DNA from: an uncultured Prevotellaceae bacterium | Lineage (GTDB): Bacteria; Bacteroidota; Bacteroidia; Bacteroidales; Muribaculaceae | NCBI GenBank assembly: GCA_900318345.1 | Contig: ONKD01000009.1 | Span: forward strand, 25,493-89,492 | Direction: 5' to 3' | Length of the DNA stretch: 64,000 nt | In this document: piece after piece, positions 38,630 through 48,863 of the stretch | Layout of the letters: each line of letters starts with the position of its first letter | Numbering within the stretch: the stretch's first letter is position 1 | Made by a program: the position numbers and the translations under genes | Notes under the pieces: generated by a model | What the model was told of the DNA's origin: nothing | Databases searched by the model: none | The model's input: only the letters and a program-made list of their open reading frames with translations

Positions 38630-38818
38630 CATGAGCCTTCCCCGCGGCAGTGTTGTCCCTGTATTGCGGGTTGTCAACCCGCACCCCCGCCGCAGGGCGG
38701 TTAAAATTCCAACTGATGACTATTGAACTCCTCTATCAGTTTTTGAGGCCTCATTGATGGCATGTTAGCCGTTTTATTGTAATTTTGTCCTTTGGTGATA
38801 AAATAATGGAACCTAAAG

Positions 38819-39946
38819 ATGATGAAACGTTTGCTATTGATTGTTGTGAGTGTGTTGCTGGGGATTGCGGCCGTAATTGCTCAGCCTCACAAGACATTGC
38901 GTGAATGGGGGTTCCCGACAGGAATATTTGAGACGGGACCGTACAATGCCATTACCGATGTGCCCGGGGTGACGGTGGGCCATGTGACCTGCATCGAGGG
39001 CGATAGCATCCGCACGGGAGTCACCGCTATCGTGCCCCATCAGGGCAACATCTTCCGCAACAAAGTACCAGCCGCCATCTATGTCGGCAACGGATTTGGA
39101 AAGTTGGCGGGTGTGACCCAGGTGCAAGAACTCGGCAATATTGAGACGCCCGTCATTCTCACCAACACGTTAAGTGTGGCTGCGGGCATCGAGGGCGCGG
39201 TGCGCTACACGCTCATGCAGCCTGGCAACGAGCACGAGCGCTCGGTCAATGCCGTGGTGGGCGAGACCAATGACGGCCGCCTGAATGACATCCGCGGCAT
39301 GCACGTGAAGCCCCAAATGGTCATCGAGGCCATCAACGGTGCGCATGGCGGCCCCGTTGAGCAGGGATGCGTGGGCGCTGGCACGGGCACCATTTGTTTC
39401 GGCTTTAAGGGTGGTATCGGCACCTCGTCGCGGGTGTTACCAGAGTCGCTGGGCGGCTACACCATCGGCGTGCTCGTCCAGACCAACTATGGCGGCATCC
39501 TAGAGATTGACGGCGTGCAGGTGGGCCAGCGGCTCCACAAGCACGATTTCATCAACCATGTGCGCAAGACCGAGAACATGGATGGCTCTTGCATGATGGT
39601 CGTTATCACCGATGCGCCGCTCGATTCACGCAATCTGGAACGTGTAGCCAAGCGCGCCATGATGGGAATGGCCAAGACGGGCGGTATCGCTTCCAATGGC
39701 AGCGGTGACTATGTCATCGCTCTCTCGGTCGCCCCGGGGAATCTGATTGACAGTCGAGCCAAGACGATAACCTCGACTGTGCTGGCCAATGGCGAGATGT
39801 CATCCATCTTTGCCGCGACCATCGAAGCAACTGCCGAGGCGTTGTGGAACTCTCTGTTCATGGCCAAGCCGATGACGGGACGGGGCGGCTATCACGTTGA
39901 TGCCTTGCCCGTCGAGCAGGTGCTTGAAATGCTGCGCAACAGATAA
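38819..39946 (+). CDS. DmpA/P1-family aminopeptidase-like protein
   Basis: The 375-residue protein has a signal peptide (1-22, ending AVIAQ) and the P1/S58 pattern. It begins REWGFPTGIFETGPYNAITDVPGVTVGHV, continues TNTLSVAAGIEGAVRYT and has the Ser-bearing loop GFKGGIGTSSRV, where self-cleavage would create the nucleophile. Late motifs are GSGDYVIALS and EALWNSLFMAKPM. Relatives are beta-peptidyl or D-amino-acid aminopeptidases. ATG 38819 and 38822 are equivalent; a -7 element TAATTTTG lies at 38780. Confidence 0.9.
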   Translation: MMKRLLLIVVSVLLGIAAVIAQPHKTLREWGFPTGIFETGPYNAITDVPGVTVGHVTCIEGDSIRTGVTAIVPHQGNIFRNKVPAAIYVGNGFGKLAGVTQVQELGNIETPVILTNTLSVAAGIEGAVRYTLMQPGNEHERSVNAVVGETNDGRLNDIRGMHVKPQMVIEAINGAHGGPVEQGCVGAGTGTICFGFKGGIGTSSRVLPESLGGYTIGVLVQTNYGGILEIDGVQVGQRLHKHDFINHVRKTENMDGSCMMVVITDAPLDSRNLERVAKRAMMGMAKTGGIASNGSGDYVIALSVAPGNLIDSRAKTITSTVLANGEMSSIFAATIEATAEALWNSLFMAKPMTGRGGYHVDALPVEQVLEMLRNR

Positions 39947-40016
39947 TAAATAACGGCCTATCCAGTAAATCTAGATGGTCTAGATCTTCTAGAATTAACT
40001 AAAAAAACAGTCAACA

Positions 40017-41570
40017 ATGAAGAAATATTTGACAATAGCCTTGTTGTTCCTCGTCACGCTGGCTGCCACGGCGAGCGACAAGGTGCGAGTGGGCATCGCC
40101 TGGGTACCTAATGCCGCGGCCTATGACCGCGTGATCCTTTCCATCGAGCGGGCTGGCGGCGAGGCAGTGATTCTGCCCCAGTTGCGACCTGCTGGATTTG
40201 AATACGACAATGGGGTGATAGGGGCGAAATATGTCGATGAATTTGGCGTCTTGCGACAGCAGTATGCCGACGTCGTCAAGCGCGACACCTATCACGGCAT
40301 CAACGCCGACGAGTTATTGTCGGGCGTTCAAGCCGTTGTCTTCCTGGGTGGTGGAGACATCAGTTCCACGCTGTTTGCCGTGCCCCAACCCTGGCACGGC
40401 ATCGCCGATGACAGCCCTGCCGACGCCACGCGCGACGTGTCAGAGTATCTCACGATGGCCTACTGCTTGGACCACGACATCCCGGTCCTGGGCCTGTGCC
40501 GCGGCATGCAGATGCTGGCCGTGGTCTCAGGGGCGCCGCTCATCCAGGATTTGGACACCTATTTTCACGACATGGGTAGGCCATACCATTACCTGCACCG
40601 CATGCAGCGCGATGCCAATGGCAAGCGTTACTACACGCCCCACGACGTGTTGGTAACCGACACCACATCATGGCTCTATGCCATCAGCGGTGGCGATATC
40701 ATCCGTGATGTGCCCTCGTGGCATCACCAGGTGGTGGGCGACGTTACTAATACGCCATTGCGGGTCACTGGCGTTACACCCACCGATGGCGTGGACATCA
40801 TCGAGGCCATCGAGCGAACCGACAAGCGCTTTGCCCTCGGTGTCCAGTTCCACCCCGAGGAGGCCATCCTCAAGCATGTCACAGGCCAGCCCGACGCTGC
40901 CCGCTTCATGCCCATTGACGAGGCTGTCAAGTACTTCACCGCGCTCATCGGTCATGCCCAGTACGGCCGCCAATTCATCCCTGGCCACGCCTATACCCGG
41001 TCCGATACCACGGTTTACCCCAAGACAGCCGATGAGTGTTACGCGTTCTTCGCTGTCCTGGGAAAGGCCGAGCAGGGCACACTCGAGGGCGCAACCGCCG
41101 AGTTGTCGTTGCTGCTGAACTTGTTTGAGCGCCGTCACCCCGATGCCGTGGATGTGTCCATCCAGGAAGTCGCCAAGTGGGCAACCGAATGCGGCTGGTT
41201 TGCCCACGCCAGCCGTCGATGGGAGGGCACTGCCCTTCCCGAGTATGTGGCCGTGGCCAAGAACGTGCTGGCAGGCAACCGTGTCTTGCCGCCCAACATC
41301 GTTGAGCATGACTGCCGCGAGGATTTGGCCTATATTGAGACTAACGGGGTCAGGTACAGCCCCTACGAGAACGACAAGTATGTGAGCGGTGTGACGGTGT
41401 GCTACCAAGCGCCTGTGCATGAGCACAATGGCAGGAAATTTGGCTTCAGGAAGCCATCGCATTGGGTATTCTACTCCTTTCCCGCCCACCGGAGCGACCC
41501 CTTCGGATTCTTGTGCGGCGAGGACTGCCCTCACGAGAATGTGACTAGCGAGGCCGATATCGTCAGGTGA
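40017..41570 (+). CDS. Class I glutamine amidotransferase-like (C26) hydrolase, exported
   Basis: The 517-residue protein has a signal peptide (1-20, ending TAS). A peptidase C26 / gamma-glutamyl-gamma-aminobutyrate hydrolase domain follows: GVQAVVFLGGGDISSTL, the nucleophile elbow LGLCRGMQMLAVVSG (Cys161) and GVQFHPEEAI. The C-terminal 200 residues are an extension not typical of C26 enzymes. Periplasmic cleavage of gamma-glutamyl compounds is likely. It follows the P1 peptidase by 70 nt on the same strand. Confidence 0.85.
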   Translation: MKKYLTIALLFLVTLAATASDKVRVGIAWVPNAAAYDRVILSIERAGGEAVILPQLRPAGFEYDNGVIGAKYVDEFGVLRQQYADVVKRDTYHGINADELLSGVQAVVFLGGGDISSTLFAVPQPWHGIADDSPADATRDVSEYLTMAYCLDHDIPVLGLCRGMQMLAVVSGAPLIQDLDTYFHDMGRPYHYLHRMQRDANGKRYYTPHDVLVTDTTSWLYAISGGDIIRDVPSWHHQVVGDVTNTPLRVTGVTPTDGVDIIEAIERTDKRFALGVQFHPEEAILKHVTGQPDAARFMPIDEAVKYFTALIGHAQYGRQFIPGHAYTRSDTTVYPKTADECYAFFAVLGKAEQGTLEGATAELSLLLNLFERRHPDAVDVSIQEVAKWATECGWFAHASRRWEGTALPEYVAVAKNVLAGNRVLPPNIVEHDCREDLAYIETNGVRYSPYENDKYVSGVTVCYQAPVHEHNGRKFGFRKPSHWVFYSFPAHRSDPFGFLCGEDCPHENVTSEADIVR

Positions 41571-41696
41571 TGTCGCCTGTTGAGGGCTATAGGTGCAAAA
41601 CCACCGCTGCCACGCCTCATTGCTCGCCGCGATTGATGGTGTGAAAGAGAAAAAGCCTTATCTTTGCACCCGATTATTCATCATGTCAATAGCTTT

Positions 41697-42116
41697 ATGT
41701 TAAATATCAAAACATTATTGATTTTGGCCATCGTGGCGATCATCGCTATCGCGTGCGCCACTCGCCGCAGCAAGGGCACGCCCACTAGTGCCATGCCCAC
41801 TTTTTCTAACGTTGATGTTGACGGGTTCCAAACCTTTATTGCTGCTCCTGACGTGCAGTTGCTCGATGTGAGGACTCCCGACGAGTATGCCGATGGGCAC
41901 ATCGCTGGTGCCGTGTTGGTCGATGTCAACGAGAGCGACTTTGAGGAAAAGGCCGTGGCTGTGCTTGATGCCAGCCGTCCGGTCGCCGTCTATTGCCGCA
42001 GTGGCCGCCGCAGCGCGCGGGCAGCCAGCCTGCTCACGGCGCGAGGCTACAAAGTGACCAATCTAGAGGGCGGTGTCATGGCATGGCAAGATGCAGGGAA
42101 AGCGCTTGTGAAATGA
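41697..42116 (+). CDS. Rhodanese-like lipoprotein
   Basis: The 139-residue protein has a lipoprotein-type signal (about 1-17, IIAIAC) and a single rhodanese domain. The DVQLLDVRTPDEYADGHIAGA motif is split here as LLDVRTPDEYADGHI, with catalytic Cys in YCRSGRRSARAASLL. It would move sulfane sulfur in the periplasm. The start ATG 41697 is chosen because the TTG at 41664 lies inside the TATCTTTG promoter element (41659-41666). The 3' end overlaps the MutT start (ATGA). Confidence 0.9.
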   Translation: MLNIKTLLILAIVAIIAIACATRRSKGTPTSAMPTFSNVDVDGFQTFIAAPDVQLLDVRTPDEYADGHIAGAVLVDVNESDFEEKAVAVLDASRPVAVYCRSGRRSARAASLLTARGYKVTNLEGGVMAWQDAGKALVK

Positions 42117-42514
42117 CCACACTGAAGCATTATAACGTCGTGGCTGCCGTCGTTGAGGTCGATGGCAAGGTGTTGTGCATGCAGCGCGGCAAGACCCGCT
42201 TTGCCTACACCAGCCACTTGTGGGAGTTTCCTGGCGGCAAAATCGAGCCAGGCGAGACACCCGAAGAGGCTCTGCACCGCGAGTTGCTCGAGGAAATGGA
42301 CCTGGATGTGCAGGTACACGAGCTAATGGGTACCGTCACCCACGATTATCCCGATTTCACCATCACGCTCGCTGCCTATCGCTGCACTGCAGCGACCATG
42401 AGGTTCACAATGCGCGAACATGTCGCTAGCCGCTGGCTCTTGTGGAAAGACTTGCCCACACTGGCGTGGTGTGCTGCCGACGCTCGACTCATCGACCTTT
42501 TCCCAGTGAGATAA
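42113..42514 (+). CDS. MutT-type Nudix hydrolase
   Basis: The 133-residue protein carries the Nudix box in GKIEPGETPEEALHREL and LLEEMDLDV (GX5EX7REUXEEXGU with Asp for the final Gly region). The start is MTTLKHYNVVAAVVEVDGKVLCMQR. It probably removes 8-oxo-dGTP or other oxidised nucleotides. It overlaps the rhodanese gene by 4 nt, so translation is coupled. Confidence 0.9.
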   Translation: MTTLKHYNVVAAVVEVDGKVLCMQRGKTRFAYTSHLWEFPGGKIEPGETPEEALHRELLEEMDLDVQVHELMGTVTHDYPDFTITLAAYRCTAATMRFTMREHVASRWLLWKDLPTLAWCAADARLIDLFPVR

Positions 42515-42601
42515 CAGTCAACCGACAATTGATAGAATGAGGGCACGCCATCAGCGGCGGGCCCTCACTCATAGTAATGCAAAGTTATATGTAACTAGTA
42601 T

Positions 42602-45600
42602 TTATCGATTTAGAACCTTGCTGGTCGAGGTGCTGCCATCGCTGTAACGCTTAACGACGATGTTCACACCCTCAAACGGACGGCTCGAGGTCATACCCTG
42701 AGGATTGACAAAGGTGATGTCAACCAGCTCCTTGTTGCTGTAATACTCATTGATCGAGGTAGGCTCTTCGGGCATGTCACCCTCGCCATCCATGGCAAAG
42801 TAACCACCATCACTGCCACTCAGGCGCAACATGCCTGATGCAGGATTGACCACATCGTTGCGCTTGTAATAGAGACGGGCAAGGATGATCACGTCAGTCT
42901 GTTCGCCCTCTTTTACACAGAACGTGTACTCGTTGAACAGGTAGCCATCGTTGCTGTTAGTCTCGGTCCAACTGTCTGAACCGATAGAACAGCTCACTGT
43001 GCCAGTTGCGCCACTGATCTCGGTATTCTCGCCAATCAGCTCAAGTACATAATCACTGCTGGGCCCTTGGCCAATGATGTAAGGCTTGTAATAGCGCCAT
43101 GCGCGGGCCATGACAGCCTCATAGCTGTGGCCGTTGATCTCGATGGTCGGGATCAATGCTGAAATATTGGCTTGGGCAGTGACATAGACATATTCCATGC
43201 CTGTTGCAGGATCAATATACTCGCGGTGCTCGCTGGAGTCATCATAACCGACACTCACCATAACATCCCCGGTAAGTTTCGGGTTCTGCTCCATGCGGGA
43301 GCCATAGGTGTTCTCGTTGCCCAACTTGCTGCTGGCGACGGTAACGGGAACATACCAGGTATCGACGTTATCACCCACCTTGACATTGTCATGCAGGTCA
43401 ATCCACATGGCCTCTTCACCATTCTGGAACGTGAACACCTCACCCTGAGCCCAGGCGTTGCCATTCATGGCATAGGTCGTGAAGTTGTCATTGGCGACGC
43501 TGTGAACCGCGTATGCCACCGAACTTTGGTTGTTACCGCTAGCCCAGTTGTCCATGTTGGTGGTGTTATTCTGGGCACCAGCATTGTGGAACAGGCGGTA
43601 ACCCGTAATGGCGTCGATGTTCTTGGCCTGGACTTTAACCAAACCGTTGGTCACATTTCCGTTAAGCCCATGGTTTATATCACCAATCACTTGGCCATAG
43701 GTATAAGGACCATAAACGTCAAGATCGGTCTTGTAAACAGGCACCATTACCTCATTACTGTACAACGTGTTGTTGGGAACATAGCCGTTACCAGTGACGG
43801 TCACAGTATAAGTCACGTCACCGATGGTCACCGTGAACGAACCACTGTGGGGACCCTCGTCAGTCGGAGTGTAGGTCACGGTCAGGTCAAGCGTGCCACC
43901 AACAGCCACTAAATCATTGCCAGTCACGGTAAACTCAGCTGGCAGATTAGTTATGTCAATCGTGGGCGTGAAAGGCAAAGTACCCGTGTTGGTCACGGTC
44001 ACAACACCCTCATCGCTCCTGCCGATGCGCACATCAGTAAAGGTCAATGCATTGGGGCTGACAGTACCAGCAGTGATAGGCTCCAGATCGACATCCCACT
44101 CAAATTTTACCTTAGGCAAGAATGCACGGCGTGAGCCGCCAGTGCTGTATCTGCCGTAAGTGTTTGTGCTTGTTCCGTAGGAGTTGAATGACGGGTAAGT
44201 GCCATTTTGATTTACACCATAAAAATTGGTTGAAGAACGGGTGCCAGTAGCAGTAACTTCAAAGTCAATCACGAGATTACCTCCATTATACTCAAAAGTC
44301 TCATCAAAGGTGATGACGAGTTCTGTCTCACCTCTGACAGCCACTTGGCCAGTCTTTACAGTGGTCATGTCCGTGGTGATGCGGGAATATGTGGATGAGG
44401 GAAAAACCGTTTGGCTCGTGGTCCCCATCTTGACTGTAAATGCGCCGCCATAGAAGTTCATTGCTGCTGTCGGATAGAATGTCATGGATTTGATTTTCTT
44501 ACCATTTATCTCAGACAACAAGCTTTCAGGATAAATCATCTGGTTAATCTGCTTGCTATTGTATTGATTGCCATAAATGGGCAGGTAAGAATTGGTGTTA
44601 GTCCCATCACAAACTATAGCTTCTGTTACAAGCGTTGCTGTTCCATTGATGGTGATGGTCACAGGCTCGGCACCAGGGCTTGTCAATGTGATGGTGGCAT
44701 TATGGCTACCTTGGCTATCGGGCAAGTAGGTGATGACAAGGTTGCCGCCACTGCCCAGGTTGGTGGTATTAATGCTATAAACACCGTTGGGGTCGTTTAG
44801 CGTGGCAGTGATGTCACCAGTAAGGTTCCGTCCATTCACAGCAACACTTTCAGTGTAAGATTGATATGGCTCACCACTGAAATTCACTGTGGTTGGTGAT
44901 GCGTTAATAACGGGATCGCTGCTTCCGTAGGTATCAAGGATGTACTCAATACCACCCAGAGCATTGATCTTACCATTACCAAAGTGACTCGCATTAGGGC
45001 CACTGGTCACCCACGAGTCCTTGATGGCGGTTTCTGCCATAATATTCTTGATTTCGGTGGTGGTCAGTGTCTTTCCGACCTCTTGGGCTGCTTGCATCCA
45101 CAGGGCAACAATACCTGCAGCAGCAGGGGACGCCATAGAGGTGCCTTGCATTATCGCATATGGAGCGGTAGTACTGTTGACAACGAGCAGATTTGTGCCA
45201 TAATAGCTATTATTGTCAACCGATGATGTATGGTTATGGTTAACGGCAGATGTTATCAGTGCACCTGGAGCAGTAATCCACGGATATTGAAGACCGGTGG
45301 GACTTTCCTGTGGAGTGGCATAACTCGAGAAGTTGGTGATATCATTAACTGTATATGAGTTTGCGCTCATAGTAGAGCCGCTATAATTAACAAAAGTATT
45401 CTTACTGGTATAGGCTCCGACCGAAATGACATCGGGAATAGTGGACTCATCTGATGCAGTCATGTCATCCGAACCATTTGTCCAAGTATGACCATTAGTG
45501 GTCAGATTATTGAGATTAGTATAGTATATAGCATTATTTCTTGGAGCCCACACGTCGATTACCGCACTGCCATTTGCGGGATAGAATTCCACTGCAAGTG

Positions 45601-47086
45601 TGTAATCACTTAAGTACTTATCTCCAGATTGTGTGAGACTCTGAGACATCATATAGCCAGTGCTATTATTATAGGCATACAGTACAGCCTCAGTCTTATT
45701 TTCAGCTGCGTAATAATCCTTGAAAACATAGAGTGTACCGCTATAGTAATTGCTCAAACCAGCTACGGTAGCACCAGAAGCAGTGGGGGTGACATTTACA
45801 GACGTTTCAACTGCCCCCGTGTTGACGTTTATTACAAGAATTCGGCATCTCATATCTGCCACGCTTGTGCTACGACACCATGCGTTGGCAAGGACACCTT
45901 GATAGCCAGATCCATTGTCAGCATCTGAGAAAAGAGCTTGCCTAATGATTGTACCCAATGGATTTGCACTGCTTGCATTGCCTGAGACATGGAAACCGCC
46001 ACCCTCGTCAGGGTCTGCATCACCCGCCTCATTTCCCGAAGCGAAAAGGCAAATGTTATTTGGATGGCTATCGCCAAAATAGTTGTGTACAATCTCTGCA
46101 AAATTTCCAGTTCCGTCATGGGGGCCATAATGGGTTCCCCAACTGTTATTCACAACCAAAGGCTTGCCTTGAGCAGTTGCATAGTTGTACATGGCTTGCA
46201 TGGCAGCAGCAATACGTGTATCTTCCAAGTCACGGGTTCCAGCAAGATACAAGTCTGCACCAGGGGCCATACCTCCATAGGTGGCATTAGCATGGTCATC
46301 GGTCACGGTTACATTAGTGCCGCTGACGATGACACTCGATCCTCCTGCTATGGAGCTAGTATGCGTGCCATGGTCTTCGGTATTATTATCCGTGGTGGGG
46401 ATAGTGCCACTGCCTGACCAGTTAATAGTAGTAGAACCGTCATAGCAATAAACACCCTTGATACGGCTATTACCATTCTTGTCCTTAAAGGCTGGATGCT
46501 GGAAGTCAATGCCAAGGTCGATAATGCCTAGGATAATTCCTGAACCATCATATCTATGAGTCAAGCCTGCATTAATAGCATCGTTAGAATAAGCCAAAAC
46601 ATCATCGGCATTTGTAGTTTGACGGGCTTTATCGGTAGACGGCTGCATGAGAGTGGCAACAGAGATTTTCTTTACACCATCGAGGGCCGCCACCTCATGA
46701 ATCTTGTCCACAGGTATAAGAGCGGTAAGCAGTCCATTGTCAAATTTGCAATCTATCTGTACACCTAAAGCTTCGAGGTCATTGATGTCGTTATCGTTGA
46801 CAACACGGATAAAAGCAGAGATGAATACCTCGCCTTTGATTGTGTCAGGTTTAGCAATGGGTCGTTGATGTTTCCTGTTTTTTTCTTTTGGAGTCAGCAC
46901 TAATCCATTACCCCTAAGCATTGGGGTCTTATCAAGAGAAACTCCATTTTCTATTTCATTGAGGAACATCTGGGTCGAGATAGACATCTTCTCGATGTTC
47001 TCAATATTCTGTGCCAGCACTGTCATGCCAATGGCAACAAAACCCAGCAGCAGCGCGAAGCGTAATTTGTTAACTATCGTTTTCAT
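42602..47086 (-). CDS. Subtilisin-like (S8) serine protease with long beta-rich C-terminus
   Basis: The 1494-residue protein has a signal peptide (about 1-25) and a prodomain-like region (about 30-155). The S8 catalytic triad is Asp190 (LGIIDLGIDFQHP), His239 (EDHGTHTSSIAGG) and Ser650 (MQGTSMASPAAAG). The protease domain contains an insertion of several hundred residues. Ig-like domains follow from about 735 (ASPTTVNFSGEPYQ), then a tail ending VVKRYSDGSTSTSKVLNR. It is likely exported and surface-held. It follows the 47101 gene by 14 nt. Confidence 0.92.
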   Translation of the reverse strand: MKTIVNKLRFALLLGFVAIGMTVLAQNIENIEKMSISTQMFLNEIENGVSLDKTPMLRGNGLVLTPKEKNRKHQRPIAKPDTIKGEVFISAFIRVVNDNDINDLEALGVQIDCKFDNGLLTALIPVDKIHEVAALDGVKKISVATLMQPSTDKARQTTNADDVLAYSNDAINAGLTHRYDGSGIILGIIDLGIDFQHPAFKDKNGNSRIKGVYCYDGSTTINWSGSGTIPTTDNNTEDHGTHTSSIAGGSSVIVSGTNVTVTDDHANATYGGMAPGADLYLAGTRDLEDTRIAAAMQAMYNYATAQGKPLVVNNSWGTHYGPHDGTGNFAEIVHNYFGDSHPNNICLFASGNEAGDADPDEGGGFHVSGNASSANPLGTIIRQALFSDADNGSGYQGVLANAWCRSTSVADMRCRILVINVNTGAVETSVNVTPTASGATVAGLSNYYSGTLYVFKDYYAAENKTEAVLYAYNNSTGYMMSQSLTQSGDKYLSDYTLAVEFYPANGSAVIDVWAPRNNAIYYTNLNNLTTNGHTWTNGSDDMTASDESTIPDVISVGAYTSKNTFVNYSGSTMSANSYTVNDITNFSSYATPQESPTGLQYPWITAPGALITSAVNHNHTSSVDNNSYYGTNLLVVNSTTAPYAIMQGTSMASPAAAGIVALWMQAAQEVGKTLTTTEIKNIMAETAIKDSWVTSGPNASHFGNGKINALGGIEYILDTYGSSDPVINASPTTVNFSGEPYQSYTESVAVNGRNLTGDITATLNDPNGVYSINTTNLGSGGNLVITYLPDSQGSHNATITLTSPGAEPVTITINGTATLVTEAIVCDGTNTNSYLPIYGNQYNSKQINQMIYPESLLSEINGKKIKSMTFYPTAAMNFYGGAFTVKMGTTSQTVFPSSTYSRITTDMTTVKTGQVAVRGETELVITFDETFEYNGGNLVIDFEVTATGTRSSTNFYGVNQNGTYPSFNSYGTSTNTYGRYSTGGSRRAFLPKVKFEWDVDLEPITAGTVSPNALTFTDVRIGRSDEGVVTVTNTGTLPFTPTIDITNLPAEFTVTGNDLVAVGGTLDLTVTYTPTDEGPHSGSFTVTIGDVTYTVTVTGNGYVPNNTLYSNEVMVPVYKTDLDVYGPYTYGQVIGDINHGLNGNVTNGLVKVQAKNIDAITGYRLFHNAGAQNNTTNMDNWASGNNQSSVAYAVHSVANDNFTTYAMNGNAWAQGEVFTFQNGEEAMWIDLHDNVKVGDNVDTWYVPVTVASSKLGNENTYGSRMEQNPKLTGDVMVSVGYDDSSEHREYIDPATGMEYVYVTAQANISALIPTIEINGHSYEAVMARAWRYYKPYIIGQGPSSDYVLELIGENTEISGATGTVSCSIGSDSWTETNSNDGYLFNEYTFCVKEGEQTDVIILARLYYKRNDVVNPASGMLRLSGSDGGYFAMDGEGDMPEEPTSINEYYSNKELVDITFVNPQGMTSSRPFEGVNIVVKRYSDGSTSTSKVLNR

Positions 47087-47100
47087 ATCGCGATATGTAT

Positions 47101-48615
47101 TTAGTCGTTGATTTCTACGTTATTGATGCGCTCTTTCTGGCTCTCGCCAATGGGAGCAAACTTCTTCAGACCTTGCTTGACGGATAACTTGTCCGTCTGG
47201 CTCGTGGTGGTGTTGGGAGCGTTCAATGCACTGCCGTTGCCACTGCTGATCACGATGCGAGAGATATCTACCGAATAGGTCTGCCCGTCGCTCTTGAACT
47301 CAATCGTTCCATTGGCGCTGACAGGTACAGTCCAAGTATAGGTCTCACCTGCTGTGAACGAATGAAGCACATCGTTCACATACAGGATTCCTGCACCATC
47401 CGCGCCCGTACTCGATGTCACGGTAACGCTGACGCTGTTGCCCATAAAGTTACTGGGCATGGTAAAGATAATGTCACCATAGTACTGGATATAGACGCTA
47501 ATGATGCCACTGCTGGAATAGGCGCTACTTTCATTGAATGTCCAGCCGTTATAGCCCGTCATCGTTGCCGAGGCGGGATTACTTGTAGTGCAGGCGCTAA
47601 AGTCGGCGCTAGCATAGAAATCCAGGCCTGTTGAGCTTCCTGTGGGTAGGTCAATATTGCCATCAAAGGTCACTTTGTAGTTGTAGTATGCTGAATGGTT
47701 ATTCTGGTCAGTCTCAGCATAAAATTCGTCACGTACTAAACCTAAGCCGTAAAGGTCAACAGCATCATTGGGAGCGTAGGTCTGGTTCTGGCCCACTGCG
47801 GTTGGCGCACTCCAATTAGTACCATCCCAGTAGCTCACGGTGGGAGTCACGTCGATGGTCGGGAGGTAGGATTCTGGCAAGGTAATGACGTACATGCCGT
47901 CAATGTCAGGACTCTGATATGTGGAATAACCACTTGTACTACGGGTTGCACCATAGAAACTAATCACGTCACCGCTATTCATGCCGCCAACGACGATAGT
48001 GGAGCCATAACCAGCTGACGCCGTAGCCGCAACAGTCCATCCTTCATCGTTGAGGTTATAGATCCAGTAGCCACCGCGGGCATTACTCCCCACAGTGATG
48101 TAGAACATGATGGTGACATCGCTGTAGCCAGCCGGAACGGTGTAGGTCAAACCTCCCACCCCGCTGATATAAGCATAACCATTGGTCTGCCAAATCAGGT
48201 TCAAGTCATTGGTGCCCCAGTTATCGGGAAGCATGGCTTGAGTGATAGTCGTCTGGCTTGACGGAGGATTGGAACTGAAACTGATTCCGTCGATAACCTC
48301 TTGCTCACTTGCTGTGACCTCGGCTGAAAGGTTAATCCGCACAAACTCGGTGTCGTTGCCCAGGTCATCAATGCGGTGGAAGACAATGTAGTTGTCCCCA
48401 GCATTGAGCATGCCAGCTGTGAGTTTGTTGTCCCCACTAGGCTGATTGAGCCGCAACGTGTTCACATAATTGTTTCGCTCACCAGCGGTAGTGTAATTAC
48501 TCCGGTTGTCTTCCAGTGTTAGGCTTAAGCGCTCGGCTGGAGACGTTTGAGCGAATGTCCACCCGCTCGTGCAGAGCATGGCGAACATCAACAGATGTTT
48601 GGTAAGTAATCTCAT
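47101..48615 (-). CDS. Secreted protein of unknown function, partner of the S8 protease
   Basis: The 504-residue protein has a signal peptide (about 1-22, ending WTFAQ) and beta-rich domains with several YxGDIIFTMPSNF-like strands. There is no tail matching the other secreted proteins; it ends KKFAPIGESQKERINNVEIND. No catalytic motif recognised. It is transcribed first in the two-gene run with the protease, so it may be a substrate or an accessory factor (inference). Confidence 0.8.
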   Translation of the reverse strand: MRLLTKHLLMFAMLCTSGWTFAQTSPAERLSLTLEDNRSNYTTAGERNNYVNTLRLNQPSGDNKLTAGMLNAGDNYIVFHRIDDLGNDTEFVRINLSAEVTASEQEVIDGISFSSNPPSSQTTITQAMLPDNWGTNDLNLIWQTNGYAYISGVGGLTYTVPAGYSDVTIMFYITVGSNARGGYWIYNLNDEGWTVAATASAGYGSTIVVGGMNSGDVISFYGATRSTSGYSTYQSPDIDGMYVITLPESYLPTIDVTPTVSYWDGTNWSAPTAVGQNQTYAPNDAVDLYGLGLVRDEFYAETDQNNHSAYYNYKVTFDGNIDLPTGSSTGLDFYASADFSACTTSNPASATMTGYNGWTFNESSAYSSSGIISVYIQYYGDIIFTMPSNFMGNSVSVTVTSSTGADGAGILYVNDVLHSFTAGETYTWTVPVSANGTIEFKSDGQTYSVDISRIVISSGNGSALNAPNTTTSQTDKLSVKQGLKKFAPIGESQKERINNVEIND

Positions 48616-48758
48616 AATGTTAGTTAATATTTAAATAAATGATATTTGCGCCTGTCCAGTAAAACAAATCAATTTTGGTTATTCATCACTTAACAAAGCT
48701 GACGCACTCCACAGATAACGGTTTGCCCTGATAAACTGAATGAAATAAATTCAAGTGG

Positions 48759-48766
48759 CAAAGATA
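48759..48766 (-). promoter_or_regulatory. -7 element for the 47101/42602 operon
   Basis: TATCTTTG on the minus strand with a TTG about 18 nt upstream. It lies about 145 nt from the 47101 start codon. Confidence 0.5.
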
Positions 48767-48863
48767 AAATAAATTTTCAATAATCAATTGATTTGCAGTA
48801 AAAAAATCAGTGGACCAGCCGCCAAAAGGCAACTGACCCACTGAAATGAGTTATTAGTGATGT

